DNA of 26,360 bases from FEN-1219 sp035644475. GTDB lineage: Bacteria; Pseudomonadota; Gammaproteobacteria; Steroidobacterales; Rariloculaceae. This document shows positions 1-7,207 of this stretch, piece after piece. How positions within the stretch are numbered: the stretch's first letter is position 1; each line of letters opens with the position of its first letter. A program made the position numbers and the translations under genes. Where the stretch lies: NCBI GenBank assembly GCA_035644475.1, contig DASQOL010000062.1, positions 1 through 26,360 on the forward strand, read 5' to 3'. The notes beneath the pieces are model-generated. The model saw only the letters and a list, made by a program, of their open reading frames with translations, was not told the origin of the DNA and did no database searches.

Positions 1-1253
1 TCGCCGTCGTCGACATCTACTTCGTGTCCGGCCGCGGCGCCGACTCCGTCGCAGTGGTCGGGCTCACCGAGGCCGTGCTCACGCTGCTCTATGCCGTCGC
101 GATCGGGCTCAGCATGGCGGTGAGCGCGCTGGTGTCGCGGCGCATCGGCGAAGGCAATCCCGACGGGGCGGCGAAGGTCGCCGGCCAGACGATCTGGCTC
201 GCCGTGGCCGCGTGGGTTGTGGTGGCGGCGATCGGCATCGCGTTCGCACCCGACATCCTGCGCTTGATGGGCGCCGACGAAGGCGTCGTCGCGGTCGGCG
301 GGGGTTACACCACGCTGATGCTCGGCGGCTCGATCTCGATCCTGCTGTTGTTCCTACTGAACGCCGTGCTGCGCGGCGCGGGCAACGCGGCGCTCGCGAT
401 GCGCGTGTTGTGGCTCGCGAACGGCATCAACATCGTGCTCGGCCCGCTGCTGATCTATGGACCGGGCCCGCTGCCCGAGCTCGGCGTGACCGGCGCCGCG
501 GTCGCGACCAACATCGGCCGCGGGATCGGCGCGCTGTTCGCGCTCTACTACCTCACCAACGGCCGCGGGCGCGTCGTGCTGCGCGCGCGGCACCTGCACG
601 CGGACTCGCAGGTGTTGTCGAACCTGTTGCGCGTGTCCGCCGGCGGCGTGTTCCAGTTCATCGTCGCCACGTCGAGCTACATCGTGCTCATGCGCGTCAT
701 CTCGACCTACGGTAGCGCGGCGATCGCCGGCTACACGATCGCGATCCGGATCATGATGTTCACGTTCCTGCCGGCGTGGGGTATGAGCAACGCGGCGGCT
801 ACGCTCGTGGGCCAGAATCTCGGCGCGAAGCAGCCGGAGCGCGCCGAGGCGTCGGTGTGGGTGGCGACCAAGTACAACGTCGCGTTCCTCGTCTCGGTCG
901 GAATCGTGGGCGTGGTGTTCGCCGAGTCGCTCGTCGGGTTTTTCACGACCGATGCCGAAGTGCTGCGCTACGGCGCCGCAGCCCTGCGGATCGTGAGCTA
1001 CGGCTATGGCTTCTACGCGGTCGGCCTGATTGTGACGCAGGCGTTCAACGGCGCGGGCGACACGAGCACGCCCACCTGGCTCAACGTGCTGTGCTTCTGG
1101 GTGCTGCAGCTGCCGCTCGCGTACGTGCTCGCGAAGTGGCTTGCGCTCGGTCCGCACGGCGTGTTCTGGGCGCAGGCGATCTCGGAGTCGATGCTCGCTG
1201 TGGCGGGGTGGTTCTTGTTCCGCCGCGGCACGTGGAAGCTCAAGGTGGTGTGA
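1..1253 (+). CDS. MATE family multidrug/toxin exporter (5' truncated by window edge)
   Basis: The reading frame is already open at base 3 (AVVDIYFVSGRGAD...), so the GTG at 24 is not the real start; the N-terminal residues lie outside the window. The visible ~416 residues carry the MATE pattern: a V-D-x-x-F-V-x-x-x-G-A-D-x-V-A-x-V-G-L segment in the first helices, then many hydrophobic segments, a mid-protein G-A-G-N-A repeat-half signature and its second-half counterpart F-N-G-A-G-D-T. MATE proteins are inner-membrane antiporters that export cationic drugs or metabolites using a Na+ or H+ gradient. The gene ends just before a family A repeat and is convergent with the AI-2E permease gene. 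Substrate cannot be predicted. Subfamily (NorM versus DinF-like) is uncertain. Confidence 0.9.
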   Translation, partial: AVVDIYFVSGRGADSVAVVGLTEAVLTLLYAVAIGLSMAVSALVSRRIGEGNPDGAAKVAGQTIWLAVAAWVVVAAIGIAFAPDILRLMGADEGVVAVGGGYTTLMLGGSISILLLFLLNAVLRGAGNAALAMRVLWLANGINIVLGPLLIYGPGPLPELGVTGAAVATNIGRGIGALFALYYLTNGRGRVVLRARHLHADSQVLSNLLRVSAGGVFQFIVATSSYIVLMRVISTYGSAAIAGYTIAIRIMMFTFLPAWGMSNAAATLVGQNLGAKQPERAEASVWVATKYNVAFLVSVGIVGVVFAESLVGFFTTDAEVLRYGAAALRIVSYGYGFYAVGLIVTQAFNGAGDTSTPTWLNVLCFWVLQLPLAYVLAKWLALGPHGVFWAQAISESMLAVAGWFLFRRGTWKLKVV

Positions 1254-1255
1254 CG

Positions 1256-1357
1256 CCGCCCGCCATGGATGGCGGAAGTGCCGCAAATGCAGAACGCTAT
1301 TTGCGGCCGCCCGCCATGGATGGCGGAAGTGCCGCAAATGCAGGACGCTATTTGCGG
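1256..1357 (+). repeat. Family A repeat, two tandem 51-bp copies
   Basis: Copies at 1256-1306 and 1307-1357 differ at one base (1293 A, 1344 G). Each contains two hairpins: CGCCAT / ATGGCG around a 2-base loop, and GCCGCAAAT / ATTTGCGGC around a 10-base loop. The doublet separates the convergent MATE and AI-2E genes. On the minus strand the second copy supplies the last codons and TAG stop of the AI-2E gene. The same 51-bp unit recurs at 18376-18426 (48 of 51 bases like the second copy) and, diverged, at 10497-10546. Its position suggests a bidirectional terminator or mRNA 3'-end stabiliser, though there is no T-tract; that role is inference. Confidence 0.9.
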
Positions 1358-2460
1358 CCGCCGTCGGACGGCGTGGCCGGGGTCGCGCGTGCCGCCGCTT
1401 CGCTCGACGGTTCGTCCGGGCCGAACTCTTCTTGGGCCATCTGCCAGATGCTCAGGAACAGCGCCGCGATGATCGGACCAATGACGATGCCCGCAAACCC
1501 GAATCCGGCGAGGCCGCCGAGCGTCGACAACAGGATCAAGTAGTCCGGCATCCTCGTGTCGCGGCCCACGAGCACCGGCCGCAGCAAGTTGTCGACGAGA
1601 CCGATCACGAACACCCCGATCAGGATCAGCAGCACGCCGGCGATCACATGACCGCTCGCGAGCAGAATGATCGCGGCGGGTAGCCACACCAGCGCCGGGC
1701 CGGCCGCGGGCACGAGGCTCGCGAGCGCCATCACCACGCCCCAGAGAACCGGGGCGCCGACGCCGATCAGCGCGAAGGCCACGCCGCCGATCGTGCCCTG
1801 TACCGCGCCTACCACGAGCGTGCCCTTGATCGTCGCGCGCGAGACTTCAGCAAACCGCGCGAACAGCGCTCGCTCGCGCTCGTCGCCGAGCGGCAGCGCG
1901 CGCACCAGGCCCTCGAGGAGCCGTGTGCCGTCGCGCAGGAAGAAGAAGAGCAGATACAGCATCAAGAAGAAGAACACCGTCGCGCGTAGCGAGTCCTTGC
2001 CGATCGAGAGCGCGCTCGACGCGACGAAGCGGCTCACGTTCACCGCGGCCTCGGAGAGCTGGCTCTCGATCTTTTCGGGGTCGATGCCGAGGCGCTGCAG
2101 CAAGGCGATCACGCGCGGCATGCTGTCTTGCGCCTGGCTATAGAGCCCGTTGAAATCGAGGCCGCCGGCGCTCAGGCGTTGCACGAGGCCCGCCGCTTCG
2201 TTCGTGACCGCGGCGGCCACGCCGATCAGGGGCAGGATCACCACGATCACGAGCAGCAGCACGCTCAGCATCGCGGCGACCGTTTCCCGGCCGTGCAGCC
2301 GCGCGACGAGCCAGCCGTGCACCGGAAAGATGATGATGCCGAACGCGATCGCCCAAAAGATCGGTTGGAGGAATCCGCGGATCAGCCACAGGAACGCGAG
2401 CGTCACCGCGAACAGCAGCACGAAGAAGAACATTCGCTGCGCGTTGTTGTTTTCGTTCAT
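1348..2460 (-). CDS. AI-2E family transporter (UPF0118 permease)
   Basis: Product of 370 residues, the usual length for this inner-membrane family. Two N-terminal hydrophobic helices (about 10-50), another pair near 60-90, an amphipathic soluble stretch (about 95-150), then further membrane segments ending in the conserved block D-N-L-L-R-P-V-L-V-G and the G-G-L-x-G-F-G-x-x-G-x-x-x-G-P signature near 300-340. The family was named after a proposed autoinducer-2 exporter, but many members work in Na+/H+ exchange or are uncharacterised. I chose the ATG at 2460 (MNENN) because GGGGCAG lies just upstream; an in-frame ATG at 2487 falls inside the family B repeat and would add nine repeat-encoded residues. 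The last four residues (GGRK) and the TAG come from the family A repeat. It lies downstream of rarA on the same strand, separated by a hairpin. Confidence 0.88.
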   Translation of the reverse strand: MNENNNAQRMFFFVLLFAVTLAFLWLIRGFLQPIFWAIAFGIIIFPVHGWLVARLHGRETVAAMLSVLLLVIVVILPLIGVAAAVTNEAAGLVQRLSAGGLDFNGLYSQAQDSMPRVIALLQRLGIDPEKIESQLSEAAVNVSRFVASSALSIGKDSLRATVFFFLMLYLLFFFLRDGTRLLEGLVRALPLGDERERALFARFAEVSRATIKGTLVVGAVQGTIGGVAFALIGVGAPVLWGVVMALASLVPAAGPALVWLPAAIILLASGHVIAGVLLILIGVFVIGLVDNLLRPVLVGRDTRMPDYLILLSTLGGLAGFGFAGIVIGPIIAALFLSIWQMAQEEFGPDEPSSEAAARATPATPSDGGRK

Positions 2461-2470
2461 TCGCTGCCCC

Positions 2471-2558
2471 GTGAAAAATAGGGACATGTTGCATTTTCGG
2501 AGCCGTCGACTCGCCGGCGGCCGCGTCGCCGAAAATGCAACATGTCCCTATTTTTCAC
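2471..2558. repeat. Family B hairpin repeat, 30-bp perfect inverted repeat
   Basis: Arms 2471-2500 and 2529-2558 are perfect reverse complements, with a 28-base loop. The outer part of each arm is GTGAAAAATAGGGACATG or its complement; the inner part (about ...CATTTTCGG) differs from the second copy at 8587-8671. It lies between rarA and the AI-2E gene. The TAG stop of rarA (2548-2550) is inside the right arm. A run of five T's follows the stem on either strand, so it could act as a bidirectional intrinsic terminator; that is inferred, not shown. Confidence 0.92.
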
Positions 2559-3897
2559 TCTTGCGTTGTGCCAACCAGGCGAGGCGCTCGGCGAGGGTCT
2601 TCTCGTAGCCCGCGTCGGTCGGCTCGTACCATCTTGCGCCGCGCAGCGGCTCGGGGAGGTACTCCTGGCCGGCGGCGTGCGCGCTTTCTTCCGCGTGATC
2701 GTAGCGGTAGCCCGCGCCGTAGCCCAGGCCTTTCATGAGCGCGGTGGGCGCGTTGCGGATGTGCAGCGGCACGGGCTCGGCCGGATGATCTCGCGCCGCC
2801 TGTTGCGCTTCGTTCCAGGCTGAGTAGACCTTGTTCGACTTCGGCGCGGCCGCGAGGTAGATCACGGCTTCGGCGATCGCGAGGTCGCCCTCCGGCGAGC
2901 CCAGGAAGTGATACGCATCCTTCGCGGCGAGGGCGATCGACAGCGCGCGCGGGTCGGCGAGCCCGATGTCCTCCACGGCCATGCGGACCACGCGCCGCGC
3001 GAGGTAGAGCACGTCCTCGCCGCCGTCGATCATGCGCGCGAGCCAGTAGAGCGCGCCTTCGACGTCGCTGCCGCGCACCGCCTTGTGCAGCGCGGAGATC
3101 AGGTTGAAGTGGTGCTCGCCGGCCTTGTCGTATTGGGCGAGCCGGCGCTCGAGCACGGCGGCCACCGTCTCGACGGAGACCTCCGCGCCGGCGGCGCGTT
3201 TGCGGTCGCGTAGCACGTGGTCGAGCAGCGCCTCGGTGGCGTTCAACGCGCGGCGCGCGTCGCCGTCCGCGTGCCGCACGAGCAGCTCGAGCGCGGCCTC
3301 GGACAGGGGTGGCGCCGGCTTGCCGCTCTCGGCCGCGAGCTTCGCCAACGCTCGCTCGACGATTGCGCGGATCGCCTCGGGCGCGAGCGGCTGCAGCACG
3401 AACACGCGGAGTCGCGACAGCAGCGCCGAGTTGAGCTCGAACGACGGGTTCTCGGTGGTCGCCCCGATCAGCGTGATGACGCCCGACTCGACCGACGGCA
3501 GGAACGCGTCCTGCTGCGACTTGTTGAAACGATGGATCTCGTCGCAGAAGAGAATCGTGCCGCGGCCTTCGACCTGCCGCCGCTGCTCGGCCTCGCGGAT
3601 GATCTCGCGCACGCGCGGCACGCCTTCGGTTACCGCGCTGAACGTGACGAACTCCCGCTCGCTGTAGCGGGCCAGCAGCCGCGCGAGCGTCGTCTTGCCG
3701 CAGCCCGGGGGCCCCCAAAGCACCATGCTCGAGATCGAGCCGCGCTCGATCGCCTCGCGGAGCGGCTTGCCTACGCCAAGCAGCTCGTCGTGGCCCAAGA
3801 ACTCTTCGAACGTCTCGGGGCGCAGCCGGTGGGCGAGCGGCGCTGCGGCCGTCGATTCGGGCTTGTCCGGCGGGAATAGCGAGAGCTCGGTGGTCAA
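2548..3897 (-). CDS. rarA: Replication-associated recombination protein A (AAA+ ATPase)
   Basis: Product of 449 residues, typical of RarA/MgsA (the Mgs1/WRNIP1 family), a clamp-loader-like ATPase acting at stalled replication forks. Walker A is GPPGCGKT at 62-69, Walker B is F-C-D-E with the family's I-H-R-F-N extension (117-124), sensor 1 is G-A-T-T-E-N-P-S-F (145-153), and the arginine finger region reads L-L-S-R-L-R-V-F. The C-terminal tetramerisation part has the expected E-D-I-G-L-A-D-P and the G-Y-x-Y-x-H near the end. The start is TTG at 3897, preceded by GAGGA seven bases upstream. The 3' end runs into the family B hairpin: the final S-E-K-stop is read from AGTGAAAAATAG. It is divergent from the transpeptidase gene. 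Confidence 0.95.
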   Translation of the reverse strand: MTTELSLFPPDKPESTAAAPLAHRLRPETFEEFLGHDELLGVGKPLREAIERGSISSMVLWGPPGCGKTTLARLLARYSEREFVTFSAVTEGVPRVREIIREAEQRRQVEGRGTILFCDEIHRFNKSQQDAFLPSVESGVITLIGATTENPSFELNSALLSRLRVFVLQPLAPEAIRAIVERALAKLAAESGKPAPPLSEAALELLVRHADGDARRALNATEALLDHVLRDRKRAAGAEVSVETVAAVLERRLAQYDKAGEHHFNLISALHKAVRGSDVEGALYWLARMIDGGEDVLYLARRVVRMAVEDIGLADPRALSIALAAKDAYHFLGSPEGDLAIAEAVIYLAAAPKSNKVYSAWNEAQQAARDHPAEPVPLHIRNAPTALMKGLGYGAGYRYDHAEESAHAAGQEYLPEPLRGARWYEPTDAGYEKTLAERLAWLAQRKSEK

Positions 3898-3971
3898 CGT
3901 GGAGTCCTCGGGGCGCCGGCGGTGCGTGGCCGCGGACAGACCCCCGACTATCCTACAGGCGTGCAGCAGCT

Positions 3972-4030
3972 GGTGTCAGACACCAAAGGTGTCAGACACC
4001 AGCGGTCAGACATGAACGGTGTCAGACACC
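3972..4030. repeat. GGTGTCAGACACC palindrome, three perfect copies plus one degenerate
   Basis: Perfect copies of GGTGTCAGACACC lie at 3972-3984, 3988-4000 and 4018-4030; a degraded version starts at 4004 (GGTCAGACA). The first three start 16 bases apart. Each is a 6-1-6 dyad. The cluster sits in the divergent spacer between rarA and the transpeptidase gene. Two readings are possible: a small palindromic mobile repeat of the kind spread by REP-associated transposases, or an operator array. The near-identity of units and their presence beside other dispersed palindromes favour a repeat. Confidence 0.85.
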
Positions 4031-4092
4031 AGCGCGACACCGGTGGCGACGGGCGGGGCGTGATGTTTTCCCGGTCCGGGGCCAAAAGCCGG

Positions 4093-4101
4093 TGATATAG
4101 T
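4093..4101 (+). promoter_or_regulatory. Extended -10 promoter for the transpeptidase gene
   Basis: TGATATAGT fits the extended -10 pattern TGnTATAAT with one mismatch. No good -35 box is present at the usual spacing. The last base is seven bases from the A of the ATG at 4108, so transcription would start at or next to the start codon, giving a leaderless mRNA. No Shine-Dalgarno sequence is visible before the ATG, which agrees. Confidence 0.5.
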
Positions 4102-4107
4102 CGGCCC

Positions 4108-6036
4108 ATGGTTACGACGACTCGGCCGCGGTCCCAGCGGCGGCGTGCCGCGCTGCGGCCCGCGCTCGGCGCCATGGTCGGCGCGCTCTCGGTGCTTTTT
4201 TTGGCTCACCCGCTCGGGGCTCAAGAGGCGCGCGAGACGCACAAGCCCGGGCTGCACGGGGCGCATTGGGTAGCGATCACGGGCAAGCCGTTGTCGGCCA
4301 CGGCCGGCGCGCTCACGTTCGCGAAGGGCGGCAACGCGGTCGACGCCGCCTGCGCGATGCTCGCGGCCGGCGCCACCATGTGGGACACGCTGTCGTGGGG
4401 CGGTGAGACGCAAGCCCTGGTTCACGACCCGCGCACCGGCAAGGTCCGCGCGATCAACGCCCTCGGCGTCGCGCCGACGGGTGCTACGCCCGAGTTCTTC
4501 CGCTCGCGCGGCATGCGCGGCCCGCCCGACTTCGGTCCGCTTGCCGCCGTCACGCCCGGCACTCCGGGCGGCTTGTTCGTGATGCTCGCAGAGTTCGGCA
4601 CGATGAGCTTGGAGCAAGTGCTCGAGCCCGCGATGCAGATGGCGAACGGTTATCCGATGGAGCAGACGCAAGCCGTCAACATCGAGGGCAACAAAGAAAT
4701 CCTCGTGCGCTGGGAAGCGTCGCGGCGCGTGCTGTTGCCTCACTTTGACCCGGCGCGGTCGCAGCAGTGGTCTGCGCCATATCCCGGCGAGATCTTCCGC
4801 CAGCCCGAGTTGCTCGCCACGCTCACCAAGTTCGTCGAGACGGAGCGCACCGCGCTCAAGGCGGGCAAGAGCCGCAAGGAGGCCATCATGGCCGCCTACG
4901 AGCGGTTCTATCGCGGCGACATCGGCCGCGACCTCGTCGCGGCGACGCAGGCGGCCGGCGGGCTGATCACGATGGAGGATCTCGACCGCTGGCACGTCTA
5001 TGTCGAAGACCCGGCGATGACCACCTACAAGGGCATCGAGGTCTACAAGCTCAACCACTGGGTGCAGGGCCCGGTGCTGCTGCAGACGCTGAACATCCTC
5101 GAGAACGTCGACTTGAGGTCGATGGGCTACAACAGCGCGCGCTACATCCACGCGCTCTACCAGGCCATGAATCTCGCGTACGCCGACCGCGACTTCTACT
5201 ACGGGGATCCGTACGTGCCGCCCGCGGAGCCGATCAAGGGGCTGCTCTCGAAAGACTACGCGCGCTCGCGGCTCGCCGAGATCAACTGGCAGCGCAACAA
5301 TCCGCTGATCGCGCCCGGCGACCCGTACCCGTTCCAGGGCGGCAAGAATCCTTACACCGGCCTGCTCGAGCACTGGCGGCCGAGGCTCGCGGAGCACCGG
5401 CGCGCGGACGTCAACGTGCCGGAGTTCAGCCTCACGCACGACCAGGCGTTCGTCGCGGGCACCACGTCGATCCAGGCCGCCGACTCGAACGGCTGGGTCG
5501 TCTCGATCACGCCGAGCGGCGGGTGGGTGCCGGCGTTCATCGCGGGCACCACGGGCTTTGGCCTGTCGCAGCGCATGCAGAGCTTCGGCATGGACGAAAC
5601 GATGAATCCGTTCAACGTGCTCGCGCCGGGCAAGCGCCCCCGCGCGACCTTGAGCCCGAGCCTCGCGCTGCGCGACGGCAAGCCGTTCCTGTCGTTCGCC
5701 GTGCAGGGCGGCGACGCGCAAGACCAGAACCTCCTCCAGTTCTTCTTGGACTTCGTCGAGTTCGGCATGAGCGTGCAGCAGGCGGTCGAGGCGGCCAACG
5801 TCAACAGCTATCAGATGCACGACTCGTTCGGCGACCACACGTCCGAGCCGGGCCGCCTCGTCGTGCGCGCCGACACGCCGCAGTGGGTGCGCTCCGAGCT
5901 CGAGCGCATGGGTTACCGGATCGAGACCTGGGAGAAGACCTCCGGCCCGATCAACGCAATCTACATGGACCAACTGCACGGCAGCCTCTGGGGCGGCTCG
6001 AGCGACTTCGGCGAGGACTACGGCATCGCGTTCTGA
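4108..6036 (+). CDS. Gamma-glutamyltranspeptidase family protein, exported, atypical active site
   Basis: Product of 642 residues. An arginine-rich N-terminus is followed by a hydrophobic stretch and a likely signal peptidase site near L-G-A-Q-E (about residue 38), so the product should be periplasmic or secreted. The large-subunit pattern G-G-N-A-V-D-A-A appears near residue 72. The autocleavage threonine should be T452 in G-T-T-S-I-Q-A-A-D-S-N-G, where most family members have T-T-H. The later G-S-P-G-G substrate loop is replaced by G-G-D-A-Q-D-Q (534-540). These differences suggest an Ntn-hydrolase of this family acting on something other than ordinary glutathione, or a related amidohydrolase. 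It stands alone, divergent from rarA, with its own promoter and apparently no Shine-Dalgarno. Confidence 0.87.
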   Translation: MVTTTRPRSQRRRAALRPALGAMVGALSVLFLAHPLGAQEARETHKPGLHGAHWVAITGKPLSATAGALTFAKGGNAVDAACAMLAAGATMWDTLSWGGETQALVHDPRTGKVRAINALGVAPTGATPEFFRSRGMRGPPDFGPLAAVTPGTPGGLFVMLAEFGTMSLEQVLEPAMQMANGYPMEQTQAVNIEGNKEILVRWEASRRVLLPHFDPARSQQWSAPYPGEIFRQPELLATLTKFVETERTALKAGKSRKEAIMAAYERFYRGDIGRDLVAATQAAGGLITMEDLDRWHVYVEDPAMTTYKGIEVYKLNHWVQGPVLLQTLNILENVDLRSMGYNSARYIHALYQAMNLAYADRDFYYGDPYVPPAEPIKGLLSKDYARSRLAEINWQRNNPLIAPGDPYPFQGGKNPYTGLLEHWRPRLAEHRRADVNVPEFSLTHDQAFVAGTTSIQAADSNGWVVSITPSGGWVPAFIAGTTGFGLSQRMQSFGMDETMNPFNVLAPGKRPRATLSPSLALRDGKPFLSFAVQGGDAQDQNLLQFFLDFVEFGMSVQQAVEAANVNSYQMHDSFGDHTSEPGRLVVRADTPQWVRSELERMGYRIETWEKTSGPINAIYMDQLHGSLWGGSSDFGEDYGIAF

Positions 6037-6091
6037 GCATCGCCTTTCGATCGACTCTCTTCTAATTGGCGCACTTCCGAACGTGGAATTC

Positions 6092-6123
6092 TTGACTCGC
6101 GAGTCAGCCCCTTTCTGTACAAT
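6092..6123 (+). promoter_or_regulatory. Candidate promoter with long spacer and embedded palindrome
   Basis: TTGACT (6092-6097) and TACAAT (6118-6123) are good sigma-70 boxes, but the spacer is 20 bases, longer than optimal. The perfect 14-bp palindrome TGACTCGCGAGTCA (6093-6106) overlaps the -35 box and the start of the spacer. A regulator dimer bound there could repress or remodel this promoter. It lies 45 bases upstream of the first small membrane protein gene. Confidence 0.5.
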
Positions 6124-6167
6124 CCACGCCCGCTAGAACGTGAATCCGTCCGCGCGGAGAGGGAGCG

Positions 6168-6644
6168 ATGGGGTTTTTGGAATGGCTGCAGGGCACGTGG
6201 GTCGCGACGACTGTCGCAGAGTCGCTCTGGGGCTACCCGACGTTCGAGACGATGCACACGATGGGCATGGCGCTGCTCATCGGCTCGTTGGGCCTCATCA
6301 ACCTGCGCGTGCTCGGCTTCAAGCCCGGCCTCAAGATCTTCGACACGCGCGCGCTGCTGCCTCTCGCTTGGATCGGCTTCACGCTGAACGCGATCAGCGG
6401 CAGCGCTCTGTTCGTGTCGGACGCCGTGATGTTCTTCAACAGCTACACCTTCCGTCTGAAGATCGTGCTGATCATCTTGGGCGGCATCAACGCGGCGCTG
6501 CTTTCCCGCAAGATCTTCAGCGAACCGGCGCAGGGTGGCGCGGCCGTCGTGCCGACCACCGGCATGAAGTGGATCGCCGGGACCTCGCTCGTGTTCTGGT
6601 TCGGCGCGATCATCTGCGGCCGACTGATCGCCTACACGCCGTGA
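6168..6644 (+). CDS. Small integral membrane protein, DUF6644-like, copy 1
   Basis: Product of 158 residues with four likely membrane helices. I recognise the general pattern of an uncharacterised family (probably DUF6644): Y-P-x-x-E-x-x-H-x-x-G at 24-34, followed by G-x-x-x-L-I-N-L-R-V-L-G-F, then P-L-A-W-I-G-F and a C-terminal C-G-R-L-I-A-Y. The invariant histidine in the first helix could bind haem or metal, but nothing proves this. The start ATG has GGAGAGGGAG just upstream. The next gene is a clear paralogue (same helix plan, shared L-R-V-L-G-F and N-A-L/I-x-G-S-L/A-L-F blocks), 52 bases away, so the two may form a heterodimer. No function is known to me. Confidence 0.8.
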   Translation: MGFLEWLQGTWVATTVAESLWGYPTFETMHTMGMALLIGSLGLINLRVLGFKPGLKIFDTRALLPLAWIGFTLNAISGSALFVSDAVMFFNSYTFRLKIVLIILGGINAALLSRKIFSEPAQGGAAVVPTTGMKWIAGTSLVFWFGAIICGRLIAYTP

Positions 6645-6696
6645 CCACCCGAGCCGCCGAACGGAAGCGCCGAATGCCGCGTGCGAGTCGTCGCCG

Positions 6697-7176
6697 ATGA
6701 TGATGGAGCTGCTTCAATGGCTCGAGCACACGCCGATCGCGCATGCGATCCGCGATTGGCGCTGGGCATACCCTGCGCTCGAGACCGGCCACTACATCGG
6801 GCTCTCGCTCCTGGTCGGCGGCATCATGCTGATCGACCTGCGAGTGCTCGGGTTCGCGCCCAAGTTGCAGCTCAAGAGCATGATCGGGCTGCTGCCGTTC
6901 GTCTGGGTGGGGTTCCTGATCAACGTCACGACCGGTTCGCTGCTCTTCATCTACGGCGCCGTGAATTTCGGTACGAATCACGCGTTCTGGGTGAAGATGA
7001 TCTGCCTGGTGATCGCGGGCCTGAACGCGCTCGCGTTCGACTTGTCGATCAAGCGTTACTCGTACGACTGGGTGGCCGCTGAGCGGCCGCCGCCGCTCGT
7101 GAAGACGTTCGCCACGCTGTCGTTCGCGCTCTGGCTGTGCGTGGTCACGGCCGGCCGGTGGATGGCGTACATCTGA
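6697..7176 (+). CDS. Small integral membrane protein, DUF6644-like, copy 2
   Basis: Product of 159 residues, a diverged tandem duplicate of the preceding gene: W-A-Y-P-A-L-E-T-G-H-Y-I-G near 27-39 aligns with the first copy's Y-P-T-F-E-T-M-H-T-M-G, then I-D-L-R-V-L-G-F, L-L-P-F-V-W-V-G-F and a terminal G-R-W-M-A-Y-I. Four membrane segments are expected. The start is a run of three ATG codons (6697, 6700, 6703) without a strong Shine-Dalgarno, so the exact start is open. It is probably co-transcribed with the upstream copy and with the sulfotransferase gene 31 bases downstream. Confidence 0.8.
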   Translation: MMMELLQWLEHTPIAHAIRDWRWAYPALETGHYIGLSLLVGGIMLIDLRVLGFAPKLQLKSMIGLLPFVWVGFLINVTTGSLLFIYGAVNFGTNHAFWVKMICLVIAGLNALAFDLSIKRYSYDWVAAERPPPLVKTFATLSFALWLCVVTAGRWMAYI

Positions 7177-7207
7177 CGCCCCTCGGGCGGCGCTTTCAGG
7201 ACACGCC

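Noticed and set aside
1256..1357. CRISPR array
   Set aside because: The two 51-bp units are directly adjacent with no unique spacers and no cas genes.
2461..2487. Longer AI-2E protein starting at ATG 2487
   Set aside because: The extra nine residues come from the family B arm; GGGGCAG before ATG 2460 fits better.
4108..4222. Twin-arginine signal peptide on the transpeptidase
   Set aside because: There are consecutive arginines, but no S/T-R-R-x-F-L-K pattern; a Sec signal is more likely.
4006..5979. 657-codon open frame antisense to the transpeptidase gene
   Set aside because: Same shadow effect; low-complexity R/H/D/V-rich product and no start signals.
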